Shown here in pieces: positions 1 through 7,858 of a DNA stretch of 27,380 nucleotides. Source of the stretch: Zygnema cylindricum (taxonomy: Eukaryota; Streptophyta; Zygnematophyceae; Zygnematales; Zygnemataceae); the NCBI GenBank assembly GCA_037447655.1, contig JBBHKE010002318.1:1-27380 (forward strand). The letters are read 5' to 3'. The notes beneath the pieces are model-generated. The model did no database searches. It was not told where the DNA came from and saw only the letters and a list, made by a program, of their open reading frames with translations. The position numbers and the translations under genes were made by a program. Positions within the stretch are counted from its first letter, which is position 1, and each line of letters starts with the position of its first letter.

Positions 1-46
1 TCCCTCACCCTCGCCCTTGCCCCCAGCCTCTCTTCCTTTTCTTCAG

Positions 47-69
47 CAATGGAAATTGAATCTTCTAAA
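47..69 (+). CDS. RTCA: RTCA microexon (tentative)
   Basis: A pyrimidine-rich tract ends in CTTCAG before position 47, and GT at 70-71 could be the donor. The 23-nt exon would end in phase 0, which agrees with the GAG codon that starts the exon at 162, and would encode MEIESSK after a split codon. It is too short to match to the family with certainty. It could instead be intron sequence. Confidence 0.4.
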
Positions 70-2773
70 GTACCCAATAATACCCCTAACCCCCTTTTTT
101 TGTTTTTGTTTGCGATATCGATACTGAAATGGATTCGAATCTTTTTTTTTGTTTTTACCAGGAGTCGCAAGAGACTGCATACGGAACTGGAGCTGGAATT
201 TTTCTTATTGCAAATACCTCAACGTGAGAAACCTCTCCTTCTCTACCTTTTCTCCCTCTCCCTCCTCTACTTCTCCTCCCTTTGCTTCTTCTGCCCCCTC
301 CTCTCCTTCTCTTCCGTTTCTCCTTCTCCCCACTTCTCTCCTTCGCCGCTCTTCTCTCCTTTTCCATTCTCTCCTTCCGCCCCCTCTCTCCTTCTTCCCC
401 TTCTCTCTCCATCTCTCCTTCTCCTCTCCTTTCTTTCCTTTTCTCCCACCATTATTATTGAAATGCTTCCCTTTTTTTATCTTTTAACTTTGTTTTGAAA
501 ATTATTCTGTTTGATGTTAAATTGGTAATGCTGCCAAAACAATCGGTTTGACTGCACAGGGGATTTGATATTAACGTTAAAAACATTTTTTTTATGACTC
601 TTTTTGTATGAGAACCGTTTTCTTACGAGGACTGTTTTAGTAATATGAGGACTGCTTTTGTTAGTATGTGGACTGCTTTAGTTTGAGGATTTTCATAGCA
701 TGACAAGCTGTTTTAGTGAGGGAACTTTATTCGTATTAACAAGTCTATTTCCTGTACGAATTATGTGGACGATTCTGAAACGCAAAAAGAATTGGTATTA
801 AGAAAAACGAGTACTATTATTATCGTGATTTTACGTTCATTGTAAAAACAAAAAACCTTCACCAGATCAATGTCATTAATGCTATTAGTCATTCAGGGTG
901 TGGTTGAGTTTCCTTAATTTTGTTTTTGGTTTAAAATTGGCGTTTCACCTGAAAAAACTATTTGTCCGTGGTTTTATATGAAGAAAAAAATAATGTGTTT
1001 TTATGGTTTTTCAGGGTTTTTGGGGTTTAAGGGTTTGGGGGGTTTAATTTCTTTCTCATGTTCCATTCAGAAATATGATTACTTTAGTTGAATGAAATCC
1101 CTTTTTGCAAAGAAATCCGCGTCTTTATCATCATCGCTACATTATGCTTTTGGTTTTTTTGGCAAAAACAGAGGGTGTAAACTGGCTGGCTCTCGTCTTT
1201 TGGAAAAAGGACAAATGGCGAAGGATGTGGGAGGAGAGGCTGCGGAAGAGCTTATTCACCAGCTGGAAGCCTTTGGTTGTGTGGATGAATACCTGCAGGT
1301 GGGGCTCAGATACTAACATGTGGCAATACATGGATGGGATGTTGGGATTGGTGTTGGGATGATGTTGGGATGACGTTGGGATGTGATGTTTGGATGTGAT
1401 GTTGGGATGTGATTCTGGGATGATTGATGTGATGATGATGTTGGTATTGATGATGGGATGAGGCTGGGATGAAGTTGGGATTGTGGGATGTTGTGAAATT
1501 GTACGATGTACAATGTACCAATTGATGATGTTGGGACAGTGGGATGGTGTGTGGGATATGGAATGTGGGGATATTGGGACAATGTTGGCATGGTATGTTG
1601 GGATGGTGGTGGGATGTTGCGAAATTGTGTAATTTACAAATTCATACACTGTACAATGTACCGTGTTATTATGTTGGGACACTGGGATGTTGTCGTGTGG
1701 GATGTGGGATGATGTTGAGATGTTCCAATGTTGGGATTTGGGATGCTTAAATGGTGTTGGGATGTGTAATGCTGGATCTGTTGAGCAAGAATAGACTTTG
1801 TTGTTCAAGGATGAATTATTTTGATTGGATTTTAATGTGGATGGGTGGAGATTTTGTCACACATGGGATGAGACTATGATAATATTGTAAATTTTGATCC
1901 CTATCTTTCTAGAAATAACCGTTTTTCATCAAAGGTACACATCATGTCACTAAACTTCTGTGTATAAGTTTTAGGTTTTTAAAATGGATTTTTGACATAT
2001 TTGCTGAAGTACAACCTTCAGTGACCGTTGATAAATCAAATAGAAATCAAATTGCCAAGTCATCTGACCAGGCTTGTAAAAACAAAAACCTTTCTTTCTT
2101 TGAGTACCAACTCATTGCCTTAATGGCCATGATCAGTGGAGCTTCTCGTCTCCTTCTAGACTTGACTTGTTGAAAACGTGACTTCACTTCACTTCACTTC
2201 ACTTCACTTCACGTCGCTTCACTCGACTTAAGTCTACTTGACTCGACTTGACTTGACTTGACTTGACTTGTCTTGACTTGACTTGACTTGATTGGACTTT
2301 TGACTTGACTTAACTTGACAAGACTTTTGAAATATAAACCTTTCTTTCAGGACCAACTCATTATCTTTATGGCCATGGCGAGTGGGACTTCTCGTCTTCT
2401 TCTAGGAGAACCCACATTGCATACAAGAACAGCAATATGGGTCGCAGAAAAACTCACAAAGGCTCGATTTCGTTTGGTTCCTCCAACTCAGGAAGGAGAG
2501 AGAGAGAAAGAAAGAGTTGAAGGAGAGAGAGGGAAGGCAGGAAAGGAGGGAGAGGAAGCAGAGGAATTAGGTAGAGACAAGGGGGTAGAGGTGTCCAAAA
2601 GCATAGCGGGAGAAGTGGAAACTGGCGAAGAGGAAAACCTTGTAAAAGATTCAAAAGCTACTGAAGTTGAGTCTGTTTATTCCCTTTCGGTTCAAAATGA
2701 AGCTCAGAGATTAAAGGGAAAGCCGTGGTTGTTGGAGTGTTACGGGGCAGGAATATGTTCTATAAATTGTTGA
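47..2773 (+). CDS. RTCA: RNA 3'-terminal phosphate cyclase, 3' part of a spliced gene
   Basis: This enzyme converts RNA 3'-phosphate ends to 2',3'-cyclic phosphates using ATP through an enzyme-AMP intermediate. Exons are read at 47-69 (tentative), 162-223, 1172-1298 and 2351-2773. Joins between the last three keep the frame: 223/1172 splits a Thr codon in the family motif TSTGC, and 1298/2351 joins VDEYLQ to DQLI. The last exon holds TLHTRTAIWVAE, whose His matches the adenylated histidine of the family, and ends with WLLECYGAGI before a stop at 2771. Between these lies a roughly 75-residue Glu/Lys-rich stretch that I do not recall from animal homologues. Upstream exons lie outside the window. 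RCL1-type paralogues are less likely because the LHTRT histidine is present. No stop or frameshift is seen in exons 2-4, so the gene may be functional. Confidence 0.82.
162..223 (+). CDS. RTCA: RTCA exon: ESQETAYGTGAGIFLIANTS
   Basis: The acceptor is TTTTTACCAG ending at 161 and the donor is GTGAG from 224. The translation ESQETAYGTGAGIFLIANTS matches the RtcA strand with its glycine-rich turn (family form ESQ..FGNGNGI..IAETST). The last two bases (AC) join the first base of the 1172 exon to complete Thr of TSTGC. Confidence 0.8.
225..452 (+). repeat. polypyrimidine (CTTCTCC-rich) tract in RTCA intron
   Basis: About 230 bases are nearly pure C/T in degenerate CTTCTCC/CCTCTCC units. It begins at the donor of the exon ending at 223 and lies within the intron 224-1171. 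Open frames across it in either strand (Ser/Leu/Pro or Arg/Glu/Gly rich) are by-products of composition. The rest of the intron (453-1171) is AT-rich without a recognisable gene. Confidence 0.8.
1172..1298 (+). CDS. RTCA: RTCA exon containing AEELIHQLEAFGCVDEYLQ
   Basis: A T-rich tract and AACAG end at 1171 (acceptor), and CAG|GTGGGG marks the donor at 1299. The exon reads GCKLAGSRLLEKGQ, then MAKDVGGEAAEELIHQL and GCVDEYLQ, which is the conserved block preceding DQLI in RNA cyclases. It ends exactly in phase 0. Longer open frames starting at 1092 or 1105 include intron sequence and are not the real exon. Confidence 0.85.
1320..1780 (+). repeat. TGGGATG minisatellite in the last RTCA intron
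   Basis: Short variable units built on TGGGATG, GATGTTGGGATG and GTGTGGGATG are repeated dozens of times. A higher-order period of about 130 bp is visible: the GTTG(T/C)GAAATTGT...GTACAATGTACC block near 1488-1530 recurs near 1617-1662. On the other strand this gives His/Pro/Thr/Ser-rich open frames that are not genes. Confidence 0.85.
2087..2173 (+). pseudogene. decayed duplicate of the start of the RTCA terminal exon
   Basis: The polypyrimidine tract, a possible AG acceptor (2103-2104) and about 55 coding bases of the true exon at 2351 are repeated here with substitutions: YQLIALMAMISGASRLLLD against DQLIIFMAMASGTSRLLLG. Similarity stops at CTTCTAG, and the frame then reads L-T-C-stop at 2171. 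If spliced in, it would truncate the enzyme just before the catalytic His block. It may be a dead partial exon duplication or a poison exon; the sequence cannot decide. Confidence 0.7.
2178..2325 (+). repeat. pentanucleotide arrays (ACTTC)n then (TTGAC)n
   Basis: ACTTC is repeated about six times at 2180-2212. It is followed by TTGAC/ACTTG units with a few variants up to about 2325. The arrays sit exactly between the exon duplicate (2087-2173) and the true last exon (2351). Confidence 0.9.
2351..2773 (+). CDS. RTCA: RTCA terminal exon with acidic/basic insert
   Basis: The acceptor is CTTTCTTTCAG ending at 2350. The exon starts DQLIIFMAMASGTSRLLLG, then TLHTRTAIWVAEKLTKARF with the presumed nucleophile His, then a stretch rich in Glu, Lys, Arg and Gly (about 2494-2700), then WLLECYGAGICSINC and TGA at 2771-2773. 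The low-complexity stretch comes from a GGAGAGA purine tract expanded in frame. Confidence 0.85.
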   Translation, partial: DQLIIFMAMASGTSRLLLGEPTLHTRTAIWVAEKLTKARFRLVPPTQEGEREKERVEGERGKAGKEGEEAEELGRDKGVEVSKSIAGEVETGEEENLVKDSKATEVESVYSLSVQNEAQRLKGKPWLLECYGAGICSINC

Positions 2774-3146
2774 TTAAGTCTAAATTGTCGATTTAGTCCT
2801 GTAAATTTTGATTGAGTTCTGTAAATTAATGATTATGTCTTAAAAAATTGTTGCTTTTTCTACCAATTGTTGTTGCTGCTTTTATATTTGTGACCCATTT
2901 TAGGACATTCTTTTGGAAGGCTGTTAGAAATGTGAACTACGGAATTTGCGCAAGATTGTACGAATATCGGTACAACCTGTTTGGTTATTTTTTTAGTTTT
3001 TTGCACCATTTGTTTACATTTTCACTTCTGTTTTAGCTTGAAAGTAAATATACAGAACATTATTCCACTATTTTTGTTGCTTTTCATCAAGGCATTGTTT
3101 CTTGGTACATATCATCAAAACAACCTTTTGGAATTTTCGTCCATAA
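2774..3146. other. downstream flank of RTCA, no gene seen
   Basis: AT-rich sequence after the stop, starting with a short imperfect repeat of ATTRWGTCTAAATTG-like units (2771-2845) and a run of T-rich sequence. No coding similarity, RNA gene or clear polyadenylation hexamer close to the stop was recognised. Confidence 0.5.
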
Positions 3147-3421
3147 GTGCCAATGTCAATTTTACGTCAATGCCAATGTCAACGTCAATGTGGAATGCGG
3201 ATGTCAATGACAATGTCAATGTTAGTCTCAATGTCGATGTCCATGCCAATGTCAACGTCAATGTGACTGCGAATGTCAATGTGAATGTTAGTCTCAATGC
3301 CAGTGTCAACATCAATGTTGACGTCAATGTGAATGTGGATGTCAATGTCAATGTCAATGTGAATGTGAATGTCAATGTCAATGTTAGCGTCAATGTCAAT
3401 GTCCATGCCAATGTCAACGTT
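3147..3421 (+). repeat. AATGTC hexanucleotide tandem array
   Basis: About 45 six-base units of AATGTC with variants (AACGTC, AATGTG, GATGTC, AATGCC). Because the period is a multiple of three, several frames stay open, giving alternating Asn-Val on the plus strand and Thr-Leu or Asp-Ile on the minus strand. No promoter, splice or homology evidence supports a protein. Confidence 0.9.
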
Positions 3422-3957
3422 TGACCACAACTAGACACATACATATGACATGGATTTAGGGCGAGTTTCTATCAAAGGAAAAGTGAGATACATTGTAAAT
3501 CGTTGTTAATGTTTATAACACTAACTCTTAGCCTTTAAACTTTGACACTTGAACCTAAAATAAAATTATTAATATTTATTTTTCCTTAACGTTAATATGG
3601 GTATTGTTGAATTACCTTTAATTTCATTGATTTGGACAATTTTTTAAATAGTGTATTGTGCTATCTTTGTCATACCTCTGTTTGTTCGTTTATTCTCTTT
3701 CTGTTAGTCCCTTCTGGCTTTATAGTCTTTAGATGTTTTTTTATTTTTTTTACCCTTTTTGTACCTTTTTGGTTTTTTCTATCGCACGTTTTACAACAAA
3801 GTTTCACTTACCTACCTCCACGAGGCGACAACTACAGGTTAGATTCGTTACAAGTTTCGCTCGGTGTGTGGGATATGTGGGACGCGCCAGACACAGCAAA
3901 ATCATGTGCTATTCCCACACATTGCAAGATACCTAACGGAAATCTGGGTAGGGTTTA
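3422..3957. other. non-coding spacer
   Basis: AT-rich to about 3800, then more GC-rich sequence leading into the foldback at 3958. Short open frames (for example 3632-3994) show only hydrophobic, T-rich composition. No gene is supported. Confidence 0.5.
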
Positions 3958-4030
3958 TATGTTTAGGGTAATTATTATTTGTTTTTTAATATAAAAAATT
4001 AAAAAACAAATACTAAAAACCCTAAACATA
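3958..4030. repeat. AT-rich foldback (inverted repeat)
   Basis: TATGTTTAGGGT... at 3958 is mirrored by ...ACCCTAAACATA ending at 4030, and ATTTGTTTTTTAAT pairs with ATTAAAAAACAAAT near the centre. Arms are about 34 nt with a few mismatches and almost no loop. A GC-rich CGCGGCGCGG run follows directly (4033-4051). Confidence 0.85.
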
Positions 4031-4718
4031 AGGTCGCGCGGCGCGGCGCGGCATGTCGCAAAACGAAATGAAAAGGGGACTACGTGGACGCATCCAGTTC
4101 TTCATCCCACACTCCCAAACGTCCCCTCACGGCCTTCGGGGCCCAAATATTGCAAGGTTCAGTACTATAGTGAATCTTGCAACTTTGCGCGATGCGCAGG
4201 CGTCCCGAAGGGGTCCACGTCACCCCAACCTCCCGTTTTCTCCGCGCGACCGTATGTTTAGGTTTTTTTTATCTGTTTTTGTTTTTTTTTTAATTAAAAA
4301 AAAACAAATAAAAAATGTCCCTAAACAAGTAAACATATAAAACCTACAGTAGTTCACATACTCGATCGTGCGAGGTGTCGAAGGTCCCACAAATGTATGG
4401 AGACATGTTCCAAAGCCATGTTGTACACCTCCTGACACGTGCAACAATGAGCTACACCGTGTATCGCAATTAGTGTAAACGTTTTTACGCCACTTTGGGT
4501 AAAGTTTCATCAGACGAAAGTTGAGAACTTTGTACTTCGTCATGCTATTTTTATTTTTTTTTGAAGGGGTGTCCCCATGTTTTAAAGTATCGATTTTTTC
4601 TTATTGTTTTACCCCAAAATTTTTTACTCAACGAGAAAAACTTTAGCCGTACGAAAAAAACATAATTTGTGCGAATTTTAACTTTTTTTCCAATTTTTAT
4701 GTAGTACGTAGAAATTAA
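4031..4718. repeat. dispersed repeat, copy A (with second foldback 4252-4330)
   Basis: The segment 4160-4500 shares blocks with 13376-13540 plus 14804-15000: GAATCTTGCAACTTT, a GTCCACGTCACCC-like block, CGCGCGACCGTATGTTTA, a T-rich/A-rich foldback, GATCGTGCGAGGTG(T/C)CGAAGG, then GTATGGAG and TACACCGTG. Copy B is split by a solo LTR, so this is an older mobile or dispersed element. No coding capacity is seen and its ends are not defined. Confidence 0.6.
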
Positions 4719-4912
4719 TGCTCCATTTTAAGTATTTTCTAGGTCTAAATAGAAGTATAGAAAGAAGCCGAGGCAGTCTACCTCTAACTTCTCTCTCCAA
4801 CTCTCAAACTTGTCGCAGTCACTGAGAAATTGGACAGGGAGCAAGAGCCATGGCTACCTAGGTTATCCAGAGGTTTACGCGAAATATATATTAGTTAGGG
4901 GTTTTATTTACT

Positions 4913-5001
4913 AAAAGGTATGTGCCGGCCATAGGATTTGATCCTGGTACCTGCCGGGCGGCAGACAGTTGGTAGCCAGTAGCCTTAGCCGTTAAGCCTA
5001 C
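4913..5001 (-). ncRNA. antisense tRNA-like Pol III module in LTR1
   Basis: Reading the minus strand: A-box-like TAGGCTTAACGG (5000-4989), B-box GGATCAAATCC (4944-4934) in a T-arm-like hairpin, then TTTT (4916-4913). Spacing fits a Pol III gene. It is not a decodable tRNA, since the acceptor and anticodon arms are not canonical. Transcription is inferred only. Confidence 0.5.
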
Positions 5002-5339
5002 AACTAATGATGCGTACTACATGGTTTGATGTTTGATTAAACATTATCAGGTAGGATAATTCATTTAAATGTAACTGTTTACGGGATACATAGATCCATT
5101 AAATGTTAAAGTACGGATTACGGTATGGATAAGAAATCAATACCGTGAATTTATTTCTTTAGCGAAACGAATACCGCGCATGTATTTATTACGGCTACGA
5201 TTAAATGTGAATTTAATCAGACGGCCGGAATTAGCACCGTCACGCGGTGCCACGTGGCGCCACATTATTTGATACCGGAGAAGATGGGAGGAGGAACCAT
5301 GGCTTCCGATATGACAGGTGTCACCTTGTAGACCTTGTC

Positions 5340-5387
5340 GTACAATGGTTGTACAATAAGTACATCGCCCATTGTACCTTCTTGTAC
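5340..5387. promoter_or_regulatory. phased GTAC cluster in U3 (LTR1)
   Basis: GTAC occurs at 5340, 5351, 5360, 5374 and 5384 (steps 11, 9, 14, 10). GTAC is the core recognised by SBP-domain factors of green algae and plants, including copper-response regulators. The same steps recur in LTR2 and LTR3 (8424-8471, 11508-11555). Confidence 0.45.
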
Positions 5388-5491
5388 TTTATAGTGTTCC
5401 TATTGGACTAGGGTTTAATAGTAGGTAGTCATGAGTAGGCAGACTAAGACTTAGTGATATTTCGGTACCTATCTCTAAGAGAGCTTGTAAC

Positions 5492-5497
5492 TATAAA
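5492..5497 (+). promoter_or_regulatory. LTR1 TATA box (also 8576 and 11660 in LTR2/LTR3)
   Basis: TATAAA lies about 105 bp downstream of the GTAC cluster and about 355 bp before the gag ATG. That placement fits the U3/R border of an LTR promoter. LTR4 and LTR5 have GTATAAATGG at the equivalent place. Confidence 0.5.
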
Positions 5498-5524
5498 GGT
5501 CATCTTTGACCAGCCATAACTTAA

Positions 5525-5628
5525 TGCTCGGGTGAGCAAATTCAGTGATTCTTTTTGCTGCGGACTCAGGGGAGTCCAAGCTACACAAGGGTGTAGTCGG
5601 TCAGAGTCTTTGCGTGCCAGGGTGGCAC
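5525..5628 (+). promoter_or_regulatory. run of four short perfect hairpins in the LTR leader
   Basis: TGCTC-GGGT-GAGCA (5525-5538), GGACTC-AGGG-GAGTCC (5562-5577), CTACAC-AAGG-GTGTAG (5581-5596) and GTGCCA-GGG-TGGCAC (5614-5628) lie in series downstream of the TATA box. They would be in the 5' leader of the genomic RNA. Packaging, dimerisation or translation roles are possible. Confidence 0.6.
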
Positions 5629-5846
5629 TTATTCAGTGGGAAAGTCAAAGTGGGGAATATTGTCCAAAACACATATTGAAGCTTTGCATTTTGTGGTGGA
5701 ACTGAGCACACAGAAGGTCTTCTCTTCACAAGGGTGAAGGTATATTGGGGTTCTTATTGTCAAGGGATCATTTATTTGGGTTTATATCAACTTGGAGTTG
5801 GCACTATCTAGATTAGCTTCTTTTGGATCTGCGAATTCTGTGGGCA

Positions 5847-7802
5847 ATGGAGCCCATAGAATTTCAGGTTATGGGCCCACCATCTAGGGTGCCTATGTTC
5901 GATGGAAAAGACTTCACTTATTGGGAGTTTATTATGGAGGGATTGCTTTTCGAGAAGCACTTATGGGGAATTGTTTCGGGACAAGTGAGATGTCCGCCAC
6001 CTGGCTTTGGAGGAGCTTACTGTGGAGAACCATCTGAGGCTGCCCAGAATATCACCCGGAGTTCAGATGCAACGAAAGGTGAAGGGAAAAATATTGTGAT
6101 GGAAGGGGGAAAAGGGGAGAATGATAAAGGGACACTTATGGTGAGGGGAGCTATGCTCTCCGCCACATCTTCACTTAGAGGGGTTTTAAGTAAAACTGAA
6201 GAAAATGATAGTAAAATTTGGGAGTATAAAAACACTATAGCAAAACATCTTATACTTAGATATGTGTCTAAGTCCATAGCTATCACTCTTTTAAGTCTTA
6301 CCAAGTCTTCGGAAATATGGGAAACACTAAGGCAGATTTATAAGAGTGAGACTATTCAGAGGCAGCAGTTAGTAAAACAGGAAATAGAGGCCTATGTTTA
6401 TAAAGGCGGTAACATGATAGAGTTTTGCAATGATATTGCTGCGTTATATGTTGAGCTTGCTAGTGCGGGGTATGTAGAATCTGAGGAGAGAAAGATCAAT
6501 ACACTACTCATGAAACTCCCAGATGAGTACGAAAACATCATTAATCGTATGCAGGCAATGGATGGCTCCTCATGGACTTGGAGCTTTACCATGGGGATAA
6601 TTCTTGTGAGGGAAAGCACTTTGGAGCTTCGTAGGGGAAGTGAGAGGGTAACTGCCTTTACAGCTGGTGGTGATTGGCGGAAGGGTGATGAGAGGAACAG
6701 CGGTGACGAGCGGAAGCGTGATGAGAGGAAGAAAGACGAAGGTAAACCTTATCGGAACTTTAGTGGAAAGAGAGGGAGAGGAAAAGAAAGGGGAGCTTTG
6801 AAAAAGGGTGTTTGCTTCTTTTGTAGGGAACTGGGTCATTATATAGAGGAATGCCCTTGTTTGGAAGAACTTAGAAGTTGGAATGTGGATGAGGAGGAAG
6901 AAGGGGAAGAGGATGAAGACGATGAAGAAATTTTGGAGCTTCTTCACATCGGTAGAATGGAGAAGAGAGAGAAGTACACAGAAATTACACGGAAGCAACG
7001 ATGTGCTTTTGGAGGTATAAGGGAAGTAAGAGGAAGGGAGGTACTTGAGGGAGTTAGAAATGATGAGGATGTGAAAGAGTGTAAAAAGTATGACTTAGAA
7101 ATGAGAAAGTCAAATCTAGGATACATAAATGAAAAAGGGAAAAATAAAAATAATGAGGATAATTTTATAAATATTTTGGAAATAGAAAACTGGTTGGAAA
7201 GTGTGACTTCAACGGATTTGGAGGAACGGGGAGAAGTAAAACTAGAGGGGTTTTTAAAGAATAGGGGAGAAAAGAAATATTTAATGAAAAGTTTAGGGGA
7301 GGAGAAATACTCTTTGGGAATCATTATAGAAAGTGATAGTGGAAAGAATTCCATGGGAGAGAGTGAGGAAAATTCAGAAAATGGGGTGAGTATCATGGAT
7401 AAAAATATGAGCCCGGAAGATGTAGATTTTATGAGGAACTTAGTGGGGAATCTTGATATAACGATAAATATGGGGAGTAATGGGTTTGACATCACTAATG
7501 AGAGTGATGGCATTTATGAAGGTGTGCCTGTAAGAGGGTTAGCATCTGGGTGTGTGTTGCAGATTGGAGATGGGGCTGGCTGTTTGAATTGCAAGAGGGA
7601 AATTGGATTTAGTGAGGATGGAAAAGAAATGAGGTGGATAGAGTATTTTCTCGGATTTATGAAAAATGGCATGCAAAATAAATTTTGTGATGTAATTATT
7701 ATTTCGGTTCATCTAACACACTTCTTAAAATACAAGGGTATTCACTTAGAGTTTAATGAGGAGAAAAGAAAGAAGAAAAGGAAAAAGAAGAAAAAAAAAT
7801 AA
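5847..7802 (+). CDS. gag: Gag polyprotein, copia type, intact (copy 1)
   Basis: This 651-residue protein is the structural nucleocapsid precursor of the element. The ATG at 5847 lies 20 bases before the LTR end, so Gag starts in the LTR and reads through the primer-binding site, as in yeast Ty1. An in-frame TTG at 5823 is not needed. The N-terminal half shows the copia Gag pattern: FDGKDFTYWEFIMEGLLFEK, then WETLRQIYKS, then LLMKLPDEYENIINRM. A Lys/Arg/Glu-rich hinge precedes one CCHC zinc knuckle at residues 323-336 (C-x2-C-x4-H-x4-C). The C-terminal half is Glu/Lys/Asn rich, unfamiliar, and ends in a Lys/Arg run. There is no protease, integrase or RT. The fully open frame suggests recent activity using Pol supplied in trans. 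Confidence 0.85.
   Translation: MEPIEFQVMGPPSRVPMFDGKDFTYWEFIMEGLLFEKHLWGIVSGQVRCPPPGFGGAYCGEPSEAAQNITRSSDATKGEGKNIVMEGGKGENDKGTLMVRGAMLSATSSLRGVLSKTEENDSKIWEYKNTIAKHLILRYVSKSIAITLLSLTKSSEIWETLRQIYKSETIQRQQLVKQEIEAYVYKGGNMIEFCNDIAALYVELASAGYVESEERKINTLLMKLPDEYENIINRMQAMDGSSWTWSFTMGIILVRESTLELRRGSERVTAFTAGGDWRKGDERNSGDERKRDERKKDEGKPYRNFSGKRGRGKERGALKKGVCFFCRELGHYIEECPCLEELRSWNVDEEEEGEEDEDDEEILELLHIGRMEKREKYTEITRKQRCAFGGIREVRGREVLEGVRNDEDVKECKKYDLEMRKSNLGYINEKGKNKNNEDNFINILEIENWLESVTSTDLEERGEVKLEGFLKNRGEKKYLMKSLGEEKYSLGIIIESDSGKNSMGESEENSENGVSIMDKNMSPEDVDFMRNLVGNLDITINMGSNGFDITNESDGIYEGVPVRGLASGCVLQIGDGAGCLNCKREIGFSEDGKEMRWIEYFLGFMKNGMQNKFCDVIIISVHLTHFLKYKGIHLEFNEEKRKKKRKKKKKK
5867..5882 (+). 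other. primer-binding site, initiator tRNA-Met half-molecule type
   Basis: GGTTATGGGCCCACCA follows the LTR end directly. As I recall the plant initiator tRNA-Met, its anticodon arm contains TGGTGGGCCCATAACC, the exact reverse complement. Priming from an internal cut of initiator tRNA is known for Drosophila copia and yeast Ty5. The site lies inside the gag reading frame. Confidence 0.75.
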
Positions 7803-7844
7803 AAAAAATTTGTGTTTAGTGGGAGTTGAAAAGAAAGTAGACTA

Positions 7845-7858
7845 GAAAATAAGGGGAG
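7845..7858 (+). other. polypurine tract (copy 1)
   Basis: AAAATAAGGGGAG lies immediately before the LTR2 TGTTG start. The same tract sits before LTR3 at 10929-10942. A similar AGGGGAG precedes the minus-strand copia LTR near 26346. Confidence 0.7.

Larger units (their letters stand above)
4719..5866 (+). repeat. LTR1
   Basis: It begins TGCTCCATTTTAAGTATTTT, a decayed form of TGTTGAAATTTAAGTATTTT seen in LTR4, and ends GAATTTCA. U3 holds an antisense tRNA-like module and five GTAC sites (5340-5387). TATAAA is at 5492-5497 and a hairpin run at 5525-5628. Its first 500 bases are unlike LTR2/LTR3 and closer to LTR4/LTR5, whereas the rest is nearly identical to LTR3, so it is chimeric. Confidence 0.85.

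Noticed and set aside
1011-1050. Interstitial telomere repeats (TTTAGGG-like) in an RTCA intron
   Set aside because: GGGTTT units are irregular and too few; plain GT-rich sequence explains them.
1137-1808. A 223-codon minus-strand His/Pro/Thr/Ser-rich protein
   Set aside because: It is the complement of the TGGGATG minisatellite and overlaps a confirmed RTCA exon; composition explains the open frame.
2981-3424. A 147-codon Asn-Val repeat protein (silk- or antifreeze-like)
   Set aside because: It is a hexanucleotide microsatellite with open frames on both strands and no supporting signals.
6017-7513. Minus-strand genes opposite gag
   Set aside because: They are antisense shadows of a purine-rich coding strand and are repeated identically opposite the second gag copy.
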